Source: Thioalkalivibrio nitratireducens
GTDB lineage: Bacteria > Pseudomonadota > Gammaproteobacteria > Ectothiorhodospirales > Ectothiorhodospiraceae
Direction: 5' to 3'
DNA length: 20,024 bases
Assembly (NCBI GenBank): GCA_011390385.1
Contig: JAABSN010000049.1
Span: 1 to 20,024 of the forward strand
The position numbers were made by a program, and so were the translations under genes. Under the pieces are notes generated by a model that was not told the DNA's origin, did not search any database, and was given only the letters and a program-made list of their open reading frames with translations. Every line of letters starts with the position of its first letter. The stretch's first letter is position 1. Positions 1 to 7,426 of the stretch are shown piece by piece.

Positions 1-269
1 ACCGTCTTCCCGTTGACTGTGCCGGGAACGGACTCGAAATCGTCCCCGTCACGCTTCATGATCACGATGTTGACGAGTGCACGGCTGCTGCTTCGGCGAA
101 TCTGGTAGGCCCTCGCAATCTCGGGAGCGAGAAAGGTGGTATTCACCACACTGTAATGCACGACGTACCGGTCGAACTCGGCTTCGCTGGCATTCGCGGA
201 CCCCGCGCCCAGCAGGAGTGCGAGCAGGACGCTCGACAAGATCACGAACGGATTGCGCATGGTTACCAT
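1..269 (-). CDS. DUF4426 family secreted protein, 5' part only
   Basis: The reading frame is open to the window edge, so only about the first 89 residues are visible. After a short positive start there is a hydrophobic stretch (FVILSSVLLALLLGAGSANA), a typical Sec signal peptide, so the product is probably periplasmic. The mature part reads FDRYVVHYSVVNTTFLAPEI followed by ARAYQIRRSSSRALVNI, which I recognise as DUF4426; the family has no established function. Two in-frame ATGs lie at 269 and 260. I chose 269 because a perfect AGGAGG (277-282) sits 7 nt upstream of it. In Pseudomonas a DUF4426 gene lies in the same yggT-proC-yggS-pilT neighbourhood. The family call rests on the short conserved segment. 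Confidence 0.8.
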   Translation of the reverse strand, partial: MVTMRNPFVILSSVLLALLLGAGSANASEAEFDRYVVHYSVVNTTFLAPEIARAYQIRRSSSRALVNIVIMKRDGDDFESVPGTVNGKT

Positions 270-298
270 TCTGGAGCCTCCTGGTTAACTTTCATGAT

Positions 299-326
299 GG
301 CTCGTTCACCCCGGGGGGTGAGAGCC
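299..326 (-). promoter_or_regulatory. 12-bp-stem inverted repeat in the leader of the DUF4426 gene
   Basis: GGCTC (299-303) pairs with GAGCC (322-326), and TCACCCC (306-312) pairs with GGGGTGA (315-321). The result is a nearly perfect hairpin with a 2 nt bulge and a 2 nt centre. It lies about 17 nt upstream of the AGGAGG of the DUF4426 gene. No U-rich run follows on the minus strand, so a classical terminator is unlikely. An operator or a leader structure is possible. AGCC is repeated three times at 323-334. Confidence 0.4.
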
Positions 327-525
327 AGCCAGCCTTACTGCCTCGTTGGCCATGCAATCGCACGGAACATGCAAAGCAAGCTAAGCTGCGCCAGTTTCCG
401 CGCGCCGTCCACTTGATTGCCGTGTCGGTCCATGGACGTTCGTCACGCAATGCTCATGGCCAGGGGCCACGGTCCGGTCATGAACACCAATCGGCCCGAG
501 CGCTGGCCTGTGCCTGACACCCGCG

Positions 526-534
526 AGTGTAGCA
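526..534 (-). promoter_or_regulatory. possible extended -10 promoter element
   Basis: On the minus strand this reads TGCTACACT, which fits an extended -10 box (TGnTAnnnT). No good -35 box is visible upstream. It lies in the 294 nt spacer (270-563) between yggT and the DUF4426 gene and could start a leader of roughly 250 nt. The rest of that spacer holds no convincing gene: open frames on either strand have no recognisable protein. Confidence 0.2.
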
Positions 535-563
535 GCCCGTGGGGATCGCATCGCCGTTCGTTG

Positions 564-1118
564 TCAGATCGAACGCACGATGATCAATACGATGTACAGC
601 CCGATCAATGCCAGCATCGGCGAAAAATCGATGGCGCCGGTATTGGGAAGGGCCCTGCGCAGAGGGCCGAGGATCGGCCGATTCACATCGGTGACCAGGC
701 GCGCGATCGGATTGGCACCCCGTCCTCCGCCTGCCTGTAGCCAACTCATCACGACCTCGATCACCAGACTGATGATGAAGATCCAGACCACGGTGACCAG
801 GATTTCCCGAACCGAAGCAATCAGTACCATCCCCGGAGCGATGTCGATCCCGAGTACCATCAGGCGCAGCCAGAGCTCGATGAATTTCAGCAGCAAGATC
901 AGGGCCACCGCCGCGAGGTCCAGTCTCCCCCACGGCGGAATCATTCGGCGCATCAGCGTCAGCGGCGGATTGGTCAGTTGTACGATGGTCTGGGAGATGG
1001 GGTTGTAGAAATCGGCCCGGACCAGCCCGAAGATCATCCGCAGCAACAGCAGGATGATGTAGATCCCGAACACGGTGCTGATCAGAAAGTCGAGGATCTG
1101 TTCCAAGGGGCCTTGCAT
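564..1118 (-). CDS. yggT: YggT family integral membrane protein
   Basis: This 184-residue, very hydrophobic protein has two YggT repeats. The first runs from about residue 8 (LDFLISTVFGIYIILLLLRM) through the segment LVRADFYNPISQ; the second starts near residue 105 (REILVTVVWIFIISLVIEVV) and contains NPIARLVTDVNRPILGPLRR. Each repeat carries the family's N-P-(x)n-P pattern next to a membrane hairpin. YggT proteins sit in the inner membrane and have been linked to osmotic stress tolerance and envelope processes; the molecular role is unclear. The start is an ATG with GCGGAG about 5 nt upstream. It follows proC after a 140 nt spacer, matching the common proC-yggT pairing. The length is normal for gammaproteobacteria. 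Confidence 0.9.
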   Translation of the reverse strand: MQGPLEQILDFLISTVFGIYIILLLLRMIFGLVRADFYNPISQTIVQLTNPPLTLMRRMIPPWGRLDLAAVALILLLKFIELWLRLMVLGIDIAPGMVLIASVREILVTVVWIFIISLVIEVVMSWLQAGGGRGANPIARLVTDVNRPILGPLRRALPNTGAIDFSPMLALIGLYIVLIIVRSI

Positions 1119-1147
1119 CGTGTGCTCCGCTATGGGTTGTAAGGGCG

Positions 1148-1172
1148 CTGCGGCCTGTTCTTGCGGCCGCAG
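1148..1172 (-). repeat. GC-rich hairpin in the proC-yggT spacer
   Basis: CTGCGGCC (1148-1155) and GGCCGCAG (1165-1172) form a perfect 8 bp stem around a 9 nt loop. On the minus strand it lies between the proC stop and the yggT start, about 30 nt before the yggT ATG. The sequence after it is not U-rich, so it may be a processing or attenuation structure rather than a terminator. Confidence 0.3.
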
Positions 1173-1258
1173 ATGTTGTGGTCAATGGCGGCTGCTCGAG
1201 CCGTATGTCAGGCAGAATAATGCAGCTGGCAGCATGCTGTAATCCCCAAACATGTCAT

Positions 1259-2077
1259 TCACCGACCCAGCTCCCGGCTGCGCGCGGCAGCTGCACTCAT
1301 GGCTTCGGACAGGAGTTCCGCGAACCCGCCTTCCTGAAGGACTGCGATCGCGCGCTCGGTAGTACCACCGGGGGAGGTGACGCGGGCGCGTAGTTGGGTC
1401 GCGGTTTCCGTGCTGTCCGTTGCCAGTTGTGCTGCGCCAGCGACGGTCGCGAGGCTCAGTTGCCGGGCCGTGGCGGTGTCGAGCCCCAGTTTTTCAGCCG
1501 CCGCGGTCATGGCCTCAAGCAGCAGAAAAACGTAAGCGGGACCACTGCCCGAAGTCGCGGTGACCGCGTGCATCTGGTCCTCGTTCCCGAGCCAGACCGT
1601 CGTGCCGACGGCTCCGAGCAGCCGGTCCGCTGTGTCCCGGTCGGCGGCGGTGGCGTAATCGTTCGCGAACAGTCCCGCGATGCCCGCGCCGACCAGTGCC
1701 GGCGTATTGGGCATCGCCCGGATGATCCGGGTTTTCGCGCCCAGCCAGCCCGCCAATTGCCGGGTGCTGGTTCCTGCCGCGACCGAGATCACCAGCGGCC
1801 GGGCATTGCTGACTGCCGCGGCCAGCGACGGTGCCAACTCGGGAAGTACCTGCGGTTTGACCGCAAGGACCAGGGTCCGCGCCTGCTCGGCAAGTTCGGA
1901 TGGGGTACGCAGGGCGACCCCGGGGAAACGCCCCTGCAGGGCCTGGGCGCGGGCGGCATCGGGTTCCGCAATGCCGATCTGGGTGGTGTCGATGCCCGCG
2001 TTCGCAAGGCCGGCGATAAGTGCCTGTCCCATGTTGCCGGCGCCGACGAAGCCGGCCTGCAGTCGTGTTCGGTTCAT
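1259..2077 (-). CDS. proC: pyrroline-5-carboxylate reductase
   Basis: ProC reduces 1-pyrroline-5-carboxylate to L-proline with NAD(P)H, the last step of proline synthesis, in the cytoplasm. The 272-residue protein has the N-terminal Rossmann motif GFVGAGNMG (about residues 9-17), the family segments LAVKPQVLPE and RIIRAMPNTPALVGAG, and the C-terminal signature region TATSGSGPAYVF followed by VTSPGGTTERAI. The length is typical. The ATG overlaps the yggS stop codon as ATGA (2074-2077), so translation is probably coupled to yggS; its own ribosome binding site is weak. The order yggS-proC-yggT is common in gammaproteobacteria. Confidence 0.97.
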   Translation of the reverse strand: MNRTRLQAGFVGAGNMGQALIAGLANAGIDTTQIGIAEPDAARAQALQGRFPGVALRTPSELAEQARTLVLAVKPQVLPELAPSLAAAVSNARPLVISVAAGTSTRQLAGWLGAKTRIIRAMPNTPALVGAGIAGLFANDYATAADRDTADRLLGAVGTTVWLGNEDQMHAVTATSGSGPAYVFLLLEAMTAAAEKLGLDTATARQLSLATVAGAAQLATDSTETATQLRARVTSPGGTTERAIAVLQEGGFAELLSEAMSAAAARSRELGR

Positions 2078-2787
2078 TTCTGTCTCGCTTGCGGCCGACG
2101 CGGGCCGAACAGTGCGGTCCCCACTCGGACCATGGTGGCGCCCTCGAGAATGGCGGCCTCGAGATCCGCGGACATACCCATCGAGAGGGTGTCGAGTTCG
2201 TGGCCCTCGGCGTTCAGAGCGTCGCGCAGTTCGCGCAGACGTGCAAATGGGCGTCGCTGCTCGGCCGGATCATTGCTGGGGGCCGGCAAGGTCATCAACC
2301 CACGCAAGACGAGGCCCGGCAATTCGGCAACGGCGTCCGCCAGCGTCTTGAGTTGCCCTTCGGGCACCCCATTCTTGCCGGGCTCGCGGCTCAGGTCCAC
2401 CTGCAGACAGACCTGCAGCGGTTGCAGGCCCGAGGGGCGCTGCGCCGAGAGCCGTTCCGCGATTTTCAGGCGATCGACGCTGTGTACCCAATCTGCCCGT
2501 TCGGCTACGGCACGGCTCTTGTTCCCTTGTAATGCGCCAATGAAGTGCCATTCCAGCGCCGGCCTCGGCGCCTCGTGCGACAGGCTGTCGAATTTTCCGA
2601 CGAACTCCCGCACATAGTTCTCGCCGAACTGCTGTTGGCCCAGGGCGTGCAGCGCCCGGATTTCGTCAACGGCGCGGGTCTTGCTCACAGCGATGAGCCG
2701 AATCTCATCAGGTGCTCGCCGCGCCTGCCGGCACGCGGAATCGATTCGTTGCAATACCTGCGTCCGGGACCTTTCCAATCGGCTCAT
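2074..2787 (-). CDS. yggS: YggS/PLPBP family pyridoxal-phosphate homeostasis protein
   Basis: This 237-residue, single-domain PLP-binding protein has an alanine-racemase-type barrel fold and affects vitamin B6 and amino acid homeostasis without known enzyme activity. The PLP lysine is in IAVSKTRAVDEIRAL. Other family blocks are FGENYVREFVGKF, WHFIGALQGNKSRAVAE, and the phosphate-binding end LSMGMSADLEAAI with ATMVRVGTALFG. The frame stays open another 84 codons upstream, but that part is low-complexity and unlike the family, so I chose the ATG at 2787 (MSRLERSRTQVL). The ribosome binding site there is poor. A minus-strand TATCAT lies about 7 nt upstream and could be a -10 box. The gene ends overlapping proC and is divergent from pilT. 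Confidence 0.94.
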   Translation of the reverse strand: MSRLERSRTQVLQRIDSACRQARRAPDEIRLIAVSKTRAVDEIRALHALGQQQFGENYVREFVGKFDSLSHEAPRPALEWHFIGALQGNKSRAVAERADWVHSVDRLKIAERLSAQRPSGLQPLQVCLQVDLSREPGKNGVPEGQLKTLADAVAELPGLVLRGLMTLPAPSNDPAEQRRPFARLRELRDALNAEGHELDTLSMGMSADLEAAILEGATMVRVGTALFGPRRPQARQK

Positions 2788-3061
2788 GACGCTATGATAT
2801 AGTCTCGGCGACGGGAAAACCCTGCTCGATGGAACGCATTGCCGGTTTTGCCAACGGCCCCGGTTGATTCGGGTTTGCGGTTCGAATCGGACTGTGTCGC
2901 GGGACTTGTGTGCGTGCGCCGTGGTCGATGGCGGAGCCGGGGCTGTGGCAGCGCCCGCGCGGCCCGTTGGTCGCTTAACCGGATGTCCGGGGTGTGGCAG
3001 GTGGACGCCAGGGGGTCCACGATGGGTGCGTCCGAGCATTCAGGGCGCAGAGGAAAGGCCT
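2788..3061. promoter_or_regulatory. divergent intergenic region between yggS and pilT
   Basis: This 274 nt region should hold the promoters of both divergent units. Near the yggS end an AT-rich CTATGATATAG (2793-2803) could serve as a -10 box. I found no convincing sigma-54 site (GG-N10-GC in good context) before pilT. A good Shine-Dalgarno, AGAGGAAAGG (3049-3058), precedes the pilT ATG. The frame open upstream of pilT has no pilT-like sequence and is taken as non-coding. Confidence 0.5.
3001..3020. repeat. inverted repeat upstream of pilT
   Basis: GTGGAC (3001-3006) and GTCCAC (3015-3020) are perfect inverted arms with an 8 nt spacer. The element ends 41 nt before the pilT start. It could be an operator half-site pair or a hairpin in the pilT leader; by chance alone such a short repeat is not rare. 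Confidence 0.3.
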
Positions 3062-4096
3062 ATGGACATTACTCAGTTGCTTTCGTTTGCCGTGAAGAAC
3101 GGCGCGTCGGATCTTCACATCTCCGCAGGAATGCCGCCTCTGGTGCGCATCGATGGCGACATGCGCCGGGTCAACGTCCCCGTCATGGAACACAAGGAAG
3201 TTCAGGCGCTGATCTACGACATCATGAACGATCGCCAGCGCAAGGAATACGAGGAATTCCTCGAGATCGATTTTTCCTTCGAGCTCAAGGGCCTCGCCCG
3301 ATTCCGTGTCAATGCGTTCGTCCAGGACCGGGGTGCCGCGGGTGTGTTCCGGACGATTCCCTCGAAGGTGCTGACGCTGGAGGAACTGGGTTGTCCGAAG
3401 GTGTTCGAAAAGATCTCGGACTATCCACGTGGCATCGTGCTGGTGACCGGCCCCACCGGCTCCGGCAAGTCGACCACGCTCGCCGCCATGGTCGATCACA
3501 AGAATAATCATGAATATGGACATATTCTGACCATCGAAGATCCGATCGAGTTTGTGCACGAGTCGAAAAAATGCCTGGTGAACCAGCGCGAGGTCCACCG
3601 CGATACGCATGGCTTCAGTGAGGCGTTGCGTTCGGCCCTGCGCGAGGACCCCGATACCATTCTCGTCGGCGAGCTGCGTGACCTCGAAACCATTCGCCTG
3701 GCGTTGACCGCGGCGGAAACTGGGCATCTGGTGTTCGGTACCCTGCACACCAGCTCGGCGGCGAAGACGATCGACCGGGTCGTCGACGTCTTTCCGGCTG
3801 CCGAGAAGGATATGGTTCGGGCGATGCTGTCGGAGTCACTGCGCGCGGTCATTTCCCAGACGTTGCTCAAGCGTATCGGTGGCGGCCGTATCGCCGCCCA
3901 CGAGATCATGCTGGGTACGCCGGCAATCCGTAATCTGATCCGTGAAAACAAGATCGCCCAGATGTACTCGGCGATCCAGACCAGTGCGGGGCTCGGCATG
4001 CAGACACTGGATCAGTGCCTGAAGGAAATGATCGCGGCCGGCAGTATCACCCGCGAGGATGCGCGGCGAAGAGCAGTCAGCCCAGAGGGTCTCTGA
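3062..4096 (+). CDS. pilT: type IV pilus retraction ATPase PilT
   Basis: PilT is the hexameric ATPase at the cytoplasmic base of the type IVa pilus that powers pilus retraction and twitching. The protein is 344 residues, the usual PilT length. Visible motifs are the N-terminal SDLHISAGMPP, Walker A GPTGSGKST (130-138), the Asp box IEDPIEF (about 158-164), Walker B DTILVGELRD (198-207), the His box ETGHLVFGTLHT (219-230), and the PilT-specific AIRNLIRE (288-295), which is required for retraction in studied PilT proteins. The ATG at 3062 has a good ribosome binding site and gives the canonical start MDITQLL. It is first of three tandem ATPase genes; the next begins 75 nt downstream. Confidence 0.98.
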   Translation: MDITQLLSFAVKNGASDLHISAGMPPLVRIDGDMRRVNVPVMEHKEVQALIYDIMNDRQRKEYEEFLEIDFSFELKGLARFRVNAFVQDRGAAGVFRTIPSKVLTLEELGCPKVFEKISDYPRGIVLVTGPTGSGKSTTLAAMVDHKNNHEYGHILTIEDPIEFVHESKKCLVNQREVHRDTHGFSEALRSALREDPDTILVGELRDLETIRLALTAAETGHLVFGTLHTSSAAKTIDRVVDVFPAAEKDMVRAMLSESLRAVISQTLLKRIGGGRIAAHEIMLGTPAIRNLIRENKIAQMYSAIQTSAGLGMQTLDQCLKEMIAAGSITREDARRRAVSPEGL

Positions 4097-4171
4097 GCCA
4101 AAGAATCGGAACGGGTTTCCTGCAAGCGGGTCTGAACCGCAGTCGGAGCCCGGGGAACGCAGGAGGGGGTC

Positions 4172-5344
4172 ATGGATCGCGAAAAGGCTACACGTTTCAT
4201 TCACGATCTGTTGCGCGCCATGGTGGAGCGCGACGGCTCGGATCTGTTCATTACGGCTGGCATGCCCCCTGCCGCTAAGATTGACGGCCGGGTGGTACCG
4301 CTGACCGATCAGAAACTGACGTCGGCGCATACGCAGATCCTCGTGCAGACCCTGATGAACGACAAGCAGTCCGCCGAATTCGAACGCACGATGGAGTGCA
4401 ACTTCGCGATCAGCCTCCAGGGTGTTTCGCGTTTCCGTGTCAGTGCCTTCACCCAACGGGGAAGTGCGGGAATGGTGCTGCGGACGATCAAGGGCGATAT
4501 CCCGACCCTGGAAGAGCTCGACATGCCTCCGCAGCTGCAGGATCTCGCAATGACCAAACGTGGCCTGGTCATTTTCGTGGGCGCGACCTCGTCGGGGAAG
4601 TCGACATCGCTGGCAGCCATGGTGGGCGTACGCAACCGGAATGCCGCCGACCACATCGTGACCATCGAGGATCCGATCGAATTCGTGCACCGCCACGAAA
4701 AGAGCATCATCACCCAGCGGGAAGTGGGGGTCGATACGGAAAGTTACGAGATCGCGCTGAAGAACACCCTGCGTCAGGCCCCGGACGTGATCCTGATCGG
4801 CGAGATCCGTGATCGCGAGACGATGGATTACGGTGTCGCGTTCGCGGAGACGGGCCATCTCTGTCTCTCGACGCTGCATGCGAACAGCACCAACCAGGCG
4901 TTGGACCGCATCATCAACTTCTTTCCCGAGGATCGTCGTCCACAGTTGTTGATGGACCTTTCATTGAATCTGAAGGCTGTGGTATCGCAGCGTCTGGTTC
5001 GCCGTCAGGCCGGCGAGGGGCGGGTGCCCGCAGTGGAGATCCTGATCAATACTCCGTTGATGTCGGATCTGATCCTGAAAGGCGAGGTCCACAAGATGAA
5101 GGAGTTGATGGCACGCTCCCGCGAACAGGGCATGCAGACCTTCGATCAGGCGCTCTTCGACCTGTACGAAACGGGCCTGATCAGTTATGCGGAAACGATT
5201 CGTAACGCTGATTCGATGAACGATCTGCGGCTGCGGATCAAACTCGACAGCAAGCGCGCACGGCGGGACAAGGAGCCGGATGTGATGGATGATCTGTCGG
5301 GTCTGGCGGTATCAGAGCGCCCCGAAGATTTCATTCCGAGGTGA
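4172..5344 (+). CDS. pilU: PilT paralogue PilU, accessory retraction ATPase
   Basis: PilU is a PilT-dependent accessory motor that adds retraction force. The 390-residue protein begins with SDLFITAGMPPAAKIDGRV and keeps Walker A as GATSSGKST (137-145), the Asp box IEDPIEF, Walker B DVILIGEIRD (205-214) and the His box ETGHLCLSTLHA. PilU-type residues include MTKRGLVIFVGAT and NTLRQAPDVILIGE. Instead of AIRNLIRE it has the PilU-like TPLMSDLILKGEVHKMKELM. The C-terminal tail after about residue 345 is charged and extends beyond PilT. The start at 4172 has an ideal AGGAGG (4161-4166) 5 nt upstream. The stop is 7 nt before the next gene, so those two are certainly co-transcribed. Confidence 0.95.
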   Translation: MDREKATRFIHDLLRAMVERDGSDLFITAGMPPAAKIDGRVVPLTDQKLTSAHTQILVQTLMNDKQSAEFERTMECNFAISLQGVSRFRVSAFTQRGSAGMVLRTIKGDIPTLEELDMPPQLQDLAMTKRGLVIFVGATSSGKSTSLAAMVGVRNRNAADHIVTIEDPIEFVHRHEKSIITQREVGVDTESYEIALKNTLRQAPDVILIGEIRDRETMDYGVAFAETGHLCLSTLHANSTNQALDRIINFFPEDRRPQLLMDLSLNLKAVVSQRLVRRQAGEGRVPAVEILINTPLMSDLILKGEVHKMKELMARSREQGMQTFDQALFDLYETGLISYAETIRNADSMNDLRLRIKLDSKRARRDKEPDVMDDLSGLAVSERPEDFIPR

Positions 5345-5351
5345 AGCGTCG

Positions 5352-6467
5352 ATGACCGGCATGCAGATTGATCCCTACCTGAGGCTGATGGCGCAGAAGA
5401 GCGCCTCAGACCTGTTTTTCATCACCGGAGCTCCGATCTGCATCAAGATCGATGGTCAGGTTCGATCACTCTCGCAGTCGCCCCTGGAGCCGGGGGCGGT
5501 CGAGCATATTGCCGGCGAGATCATGTCACCGCTCAATCACGAACGGTTTGCTGCCGATCACTCGGTCAACTTCGGCATCTCCCGCCCCGGGATGGGCCGT
5601 TACCGGGTCAACGTATATCGCCAGCGTGGCGAAGTGGCGATGGTCATCCGGCACATCCGTCTGGAGATTCCGACCTTCGAGGAACTCGGTCTTCCCCCGG
5701 TCCTCAAGACCCTGGCGATGCACCGCAACGGTCTGGTTCTGGTCGTCGGCTCAACCGGAACAGGCAAGTCGACGACGCTTGCCGCGATGATCGACCATCG
5801 TGCCCGCAATGAAAGCGGGCACATTCTTACGGTGGAAGATCCGATCGAGTTCCTTTTCCAGCATCGGCGCTCCATCGTCGGCCAGCGCGAAGTGGGTCTC
5901 GATACGCCCAGCTATGACCAGGCCCTTCAGGACGGCATGCGCGAGGCACCCGATGTGATCATGGTTGGTGAGGTACGAAGCCGTGACACCATGCGCGCCG
6001 CGCTGACCTATGCCGATACGGGCCACCTCGTGCTGACGACCCTGCACGCGACCAGTGCCAACCAGGCGCTGGACCGGATCATCAACCTGTTCCCCGAGGA
6101 TTTCCGTGGCCAGATTCTGGCCGACCTCTCCCTGAATCTGCGCGCCATCGTGGCCCAGCGCCTGCTGAAGACGCCGCAGGGAGGTCGGGTCGCCGCCCTC
6201 GAGGTGATGGTGAACACGCCGTATATTTCCGAACTGGTTCGCGAGGAAAAGATCGGCGAGATCAAGGAGGCGATGCAGAAGGGCTCCAAGGACGGGATGC
6301 AGACCTTCGATCAGGCACTGTATCGGCTTTACAAGGAAGGGCGGGTCGAGCTCGAGGAGGCCCTGTCCAAGGCCGACTCCCGGGCCGATCTCGAATGGCG
6401 GCTCAACTTCGGCGGTGGTATCAACAGCTTCGAGGCCGAAGAGGACGATGAATTCCGTTCACCGTGA
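5352..6467 (+). CDS. third PilT/PilU-family ATPase
   Basis: This 371-residue ATPase has the PilT/PilU core: SASDLFFITGAP near the start, Walker A GSTGTGKST (133-141), VEDPIEF, Walker B DVIMVGEVRS (201-210) and DTGHLVLTTLHA. The PilT AIRNLIRE motif is replaced by TPYISELVREEKIGEIKEAM, closer to PilU, and the tail is acidic (EAEEDDEF). By sequence it is a second PilU-like paralogue rather than a copy of its neighbour, because most surface residues differ. It probably acts with PilT on pilus retraction. The ATG at 5352 is preceded by GAGGTGA, which overlaps the pilU stop, so translation is likely coupled; an earlier start would overlap pilU and lacks family similarity. It ends 62 nt from the convergent pyrK, with no clear terminator between. 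Confidence 0.9.
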   Translation: MTGMQIDPYLRLMAQKSASDLFFITGAPICIKIDGQVRSLSQSPLEPGAVEHIAGEIMSPLNHERFAADHSVNFGISRPGMGRYRVNVYRQRGEVAMVIRHIRLEIPTFEELGLPPVLKTLAMHRNGLVLVVGSTGTGKSTTLAAMIDHRARNESGHILTVEDPIEFLFQHRRSIVGQREVGLDTPSYDQALQDGMREAPDVIMVGEVRSRDTMRAALTYADTGHLVLTTLHATSANQALDRIINLFPEDFRGQILADLSLNLRAIVAQRLLKTPQGGRVAALEVMVNTPYISELVREEKIGEIKEAMQKGSKDGMQTFDQALYRLYKEGRVELEEALSKADSRADLEWRLNFGGGINSFEAEEDDEFRSP

Positions 6468-6529
6468 AGGTCTCCATGGCAGATTGTCTGGGGATTCGTG
6501 CCTGGTGCTGCTGCAAGTGAGCTTGGTCT

Positions 6530-7426
6530 TCAGGGTGCCGGAAAAACCGTCTCCGCACTGAATACCGGACCGTCCACGCAGACGCGTTGCATGCTGACGC
6601 CCTTCGGCGTGCGTACGGCAACGGTGCATCCCGCGCAGCCGCCGACGGCACACGCCATGTATTCCTCCAGCGATACCTGACACGATACCCCGAACTCGGT
6701 GGCCAGTGCGGCACACGCTTCGAGCATCGCATGCGGCCCGCAGGCATAGATCTCGACCTGATCCAGCCGTGCCGCGTCAAGACTGTTCAGCCAGGCACGC
6801 GCGAGATCGGTCACGAAGCCTTCGTGGGCACCCGGAATCCCGGCGCGGGAGGTGAGCCGGCAGGCAATCTCCCAATCCTCGAGCAGCGGCATGGTGGCGA
6901 TGGCGCCCGCGGGCAGCCCCGGCCAGAGGATTTCCGAAGGTCGTGGTCGGAATGGAAACGGGACCTCGGATCCCAGAATCGCGTGTGTTCGGCCAGCATG
7001 GCCCTGTTGGCGCAGATGGTCGGCAAGAAAGATCATGGGCGGTATGCCGACGCCGCCACCCAGAAGCAGCCGCAACGACCGGTCCTTGTTCAGAGCGAAC
7101 GGCCGGCCGATCGGGCCGAGCACGCTGAGGCGGGTGCCAACAGGCTGCCGGCTCAAGGCTGCAGTCCCTTCGCCCACGGCCTTGTAGAGGAATTCCACCC
7201 AGCCCTGTCCCGGATGCACCCGCTGGATCGAAAGCGGCCTGCGCATGGGCAGCCGTGGGTCGCACTGCAGGTGGACGAACTGCCCTGGCCGGGCGCGGGC
7301 GGCGCATTCCGGCGCCAGCAGTTGCAGAACCCACTGGTCGCCCGGGTGGGGGACATGTTCAAGGATTTCGGCATCGTCTTCCAGGAAGATGCTGCCGCGA
7401 TGGCCCCGATCGGGTTCGGTAATCAT
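6530..7426 (-). CDS. pyrK: dihydroorotate dehydrogenase electron transfer subunit
   Basis: PyrK is the FAD and [2Fe-2S] subunit of class 1B dihydroorotate dehydrogenase; it passes electrons from the PyrD subunit to NAD+. The 298-residue protein shows the FAD-binding MRRPLSIQRV, the nucleotide-binding LLLGGGVGIPPM, the NAD-domain ending IYACGPHAMLEA, and the C-terminal cluster motif CAVGGCAGC with a fourth cysteine in RVCVDGPVF. All four cluster cysteines are present. The ATG at 7426 overlaps the pyrX stop as ATGA. It is the last gene of the long minus-strand unit. No pyrD is in the window, so its partner must be elsewhere. PyrK is unusual in gammaproteobacteria, most of which use quinone-dependent class 2 PyrD. 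A related ferredoxin-reductase-like protein is the alternative, but the cysteine pattern and DGPVF favour PyrK. Confidence 0.9.
   Translation of the reverse strand: MITEPDRGHRGSIFLEDDAEILEHVPHPGDQWVLQLLAPECAARARPGQFVHLQCDPRLPMRRPLSIQRVHPGQGWVEFLYKAVGEGTAALSRQPVGTRLSVLGPIGRPFALNKDRSLRLLLGGGVGIPPMIFLADHLRQQGHAGRTHAILGSEVPFPFRPRPSEILWPGLPAGAIATMPLLEDWEIACRLTSRAGIPGAHEGFVTDLARAWLNSLDAARLDQVEIYACGPHAMLEACAALATEFGVSCQVSLEEYMACAVGGCAGCTVAVRTPKGVSMQRVCVDGPVFSAETVFPAP

Noticed and set aside
2788..3039. N-terminal extension of yggS to 3039
   Set aside because: The added 84 residues are low-complexity and unlike the family, and would take up most of the pilT promoter region.
2864..3061. 66-residue N-terminal extension of pilT
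   Set aside because: PilT proteins begin MDITxLL and are about 344 residues; the ATG at 3062 has a good ribosome binding site.
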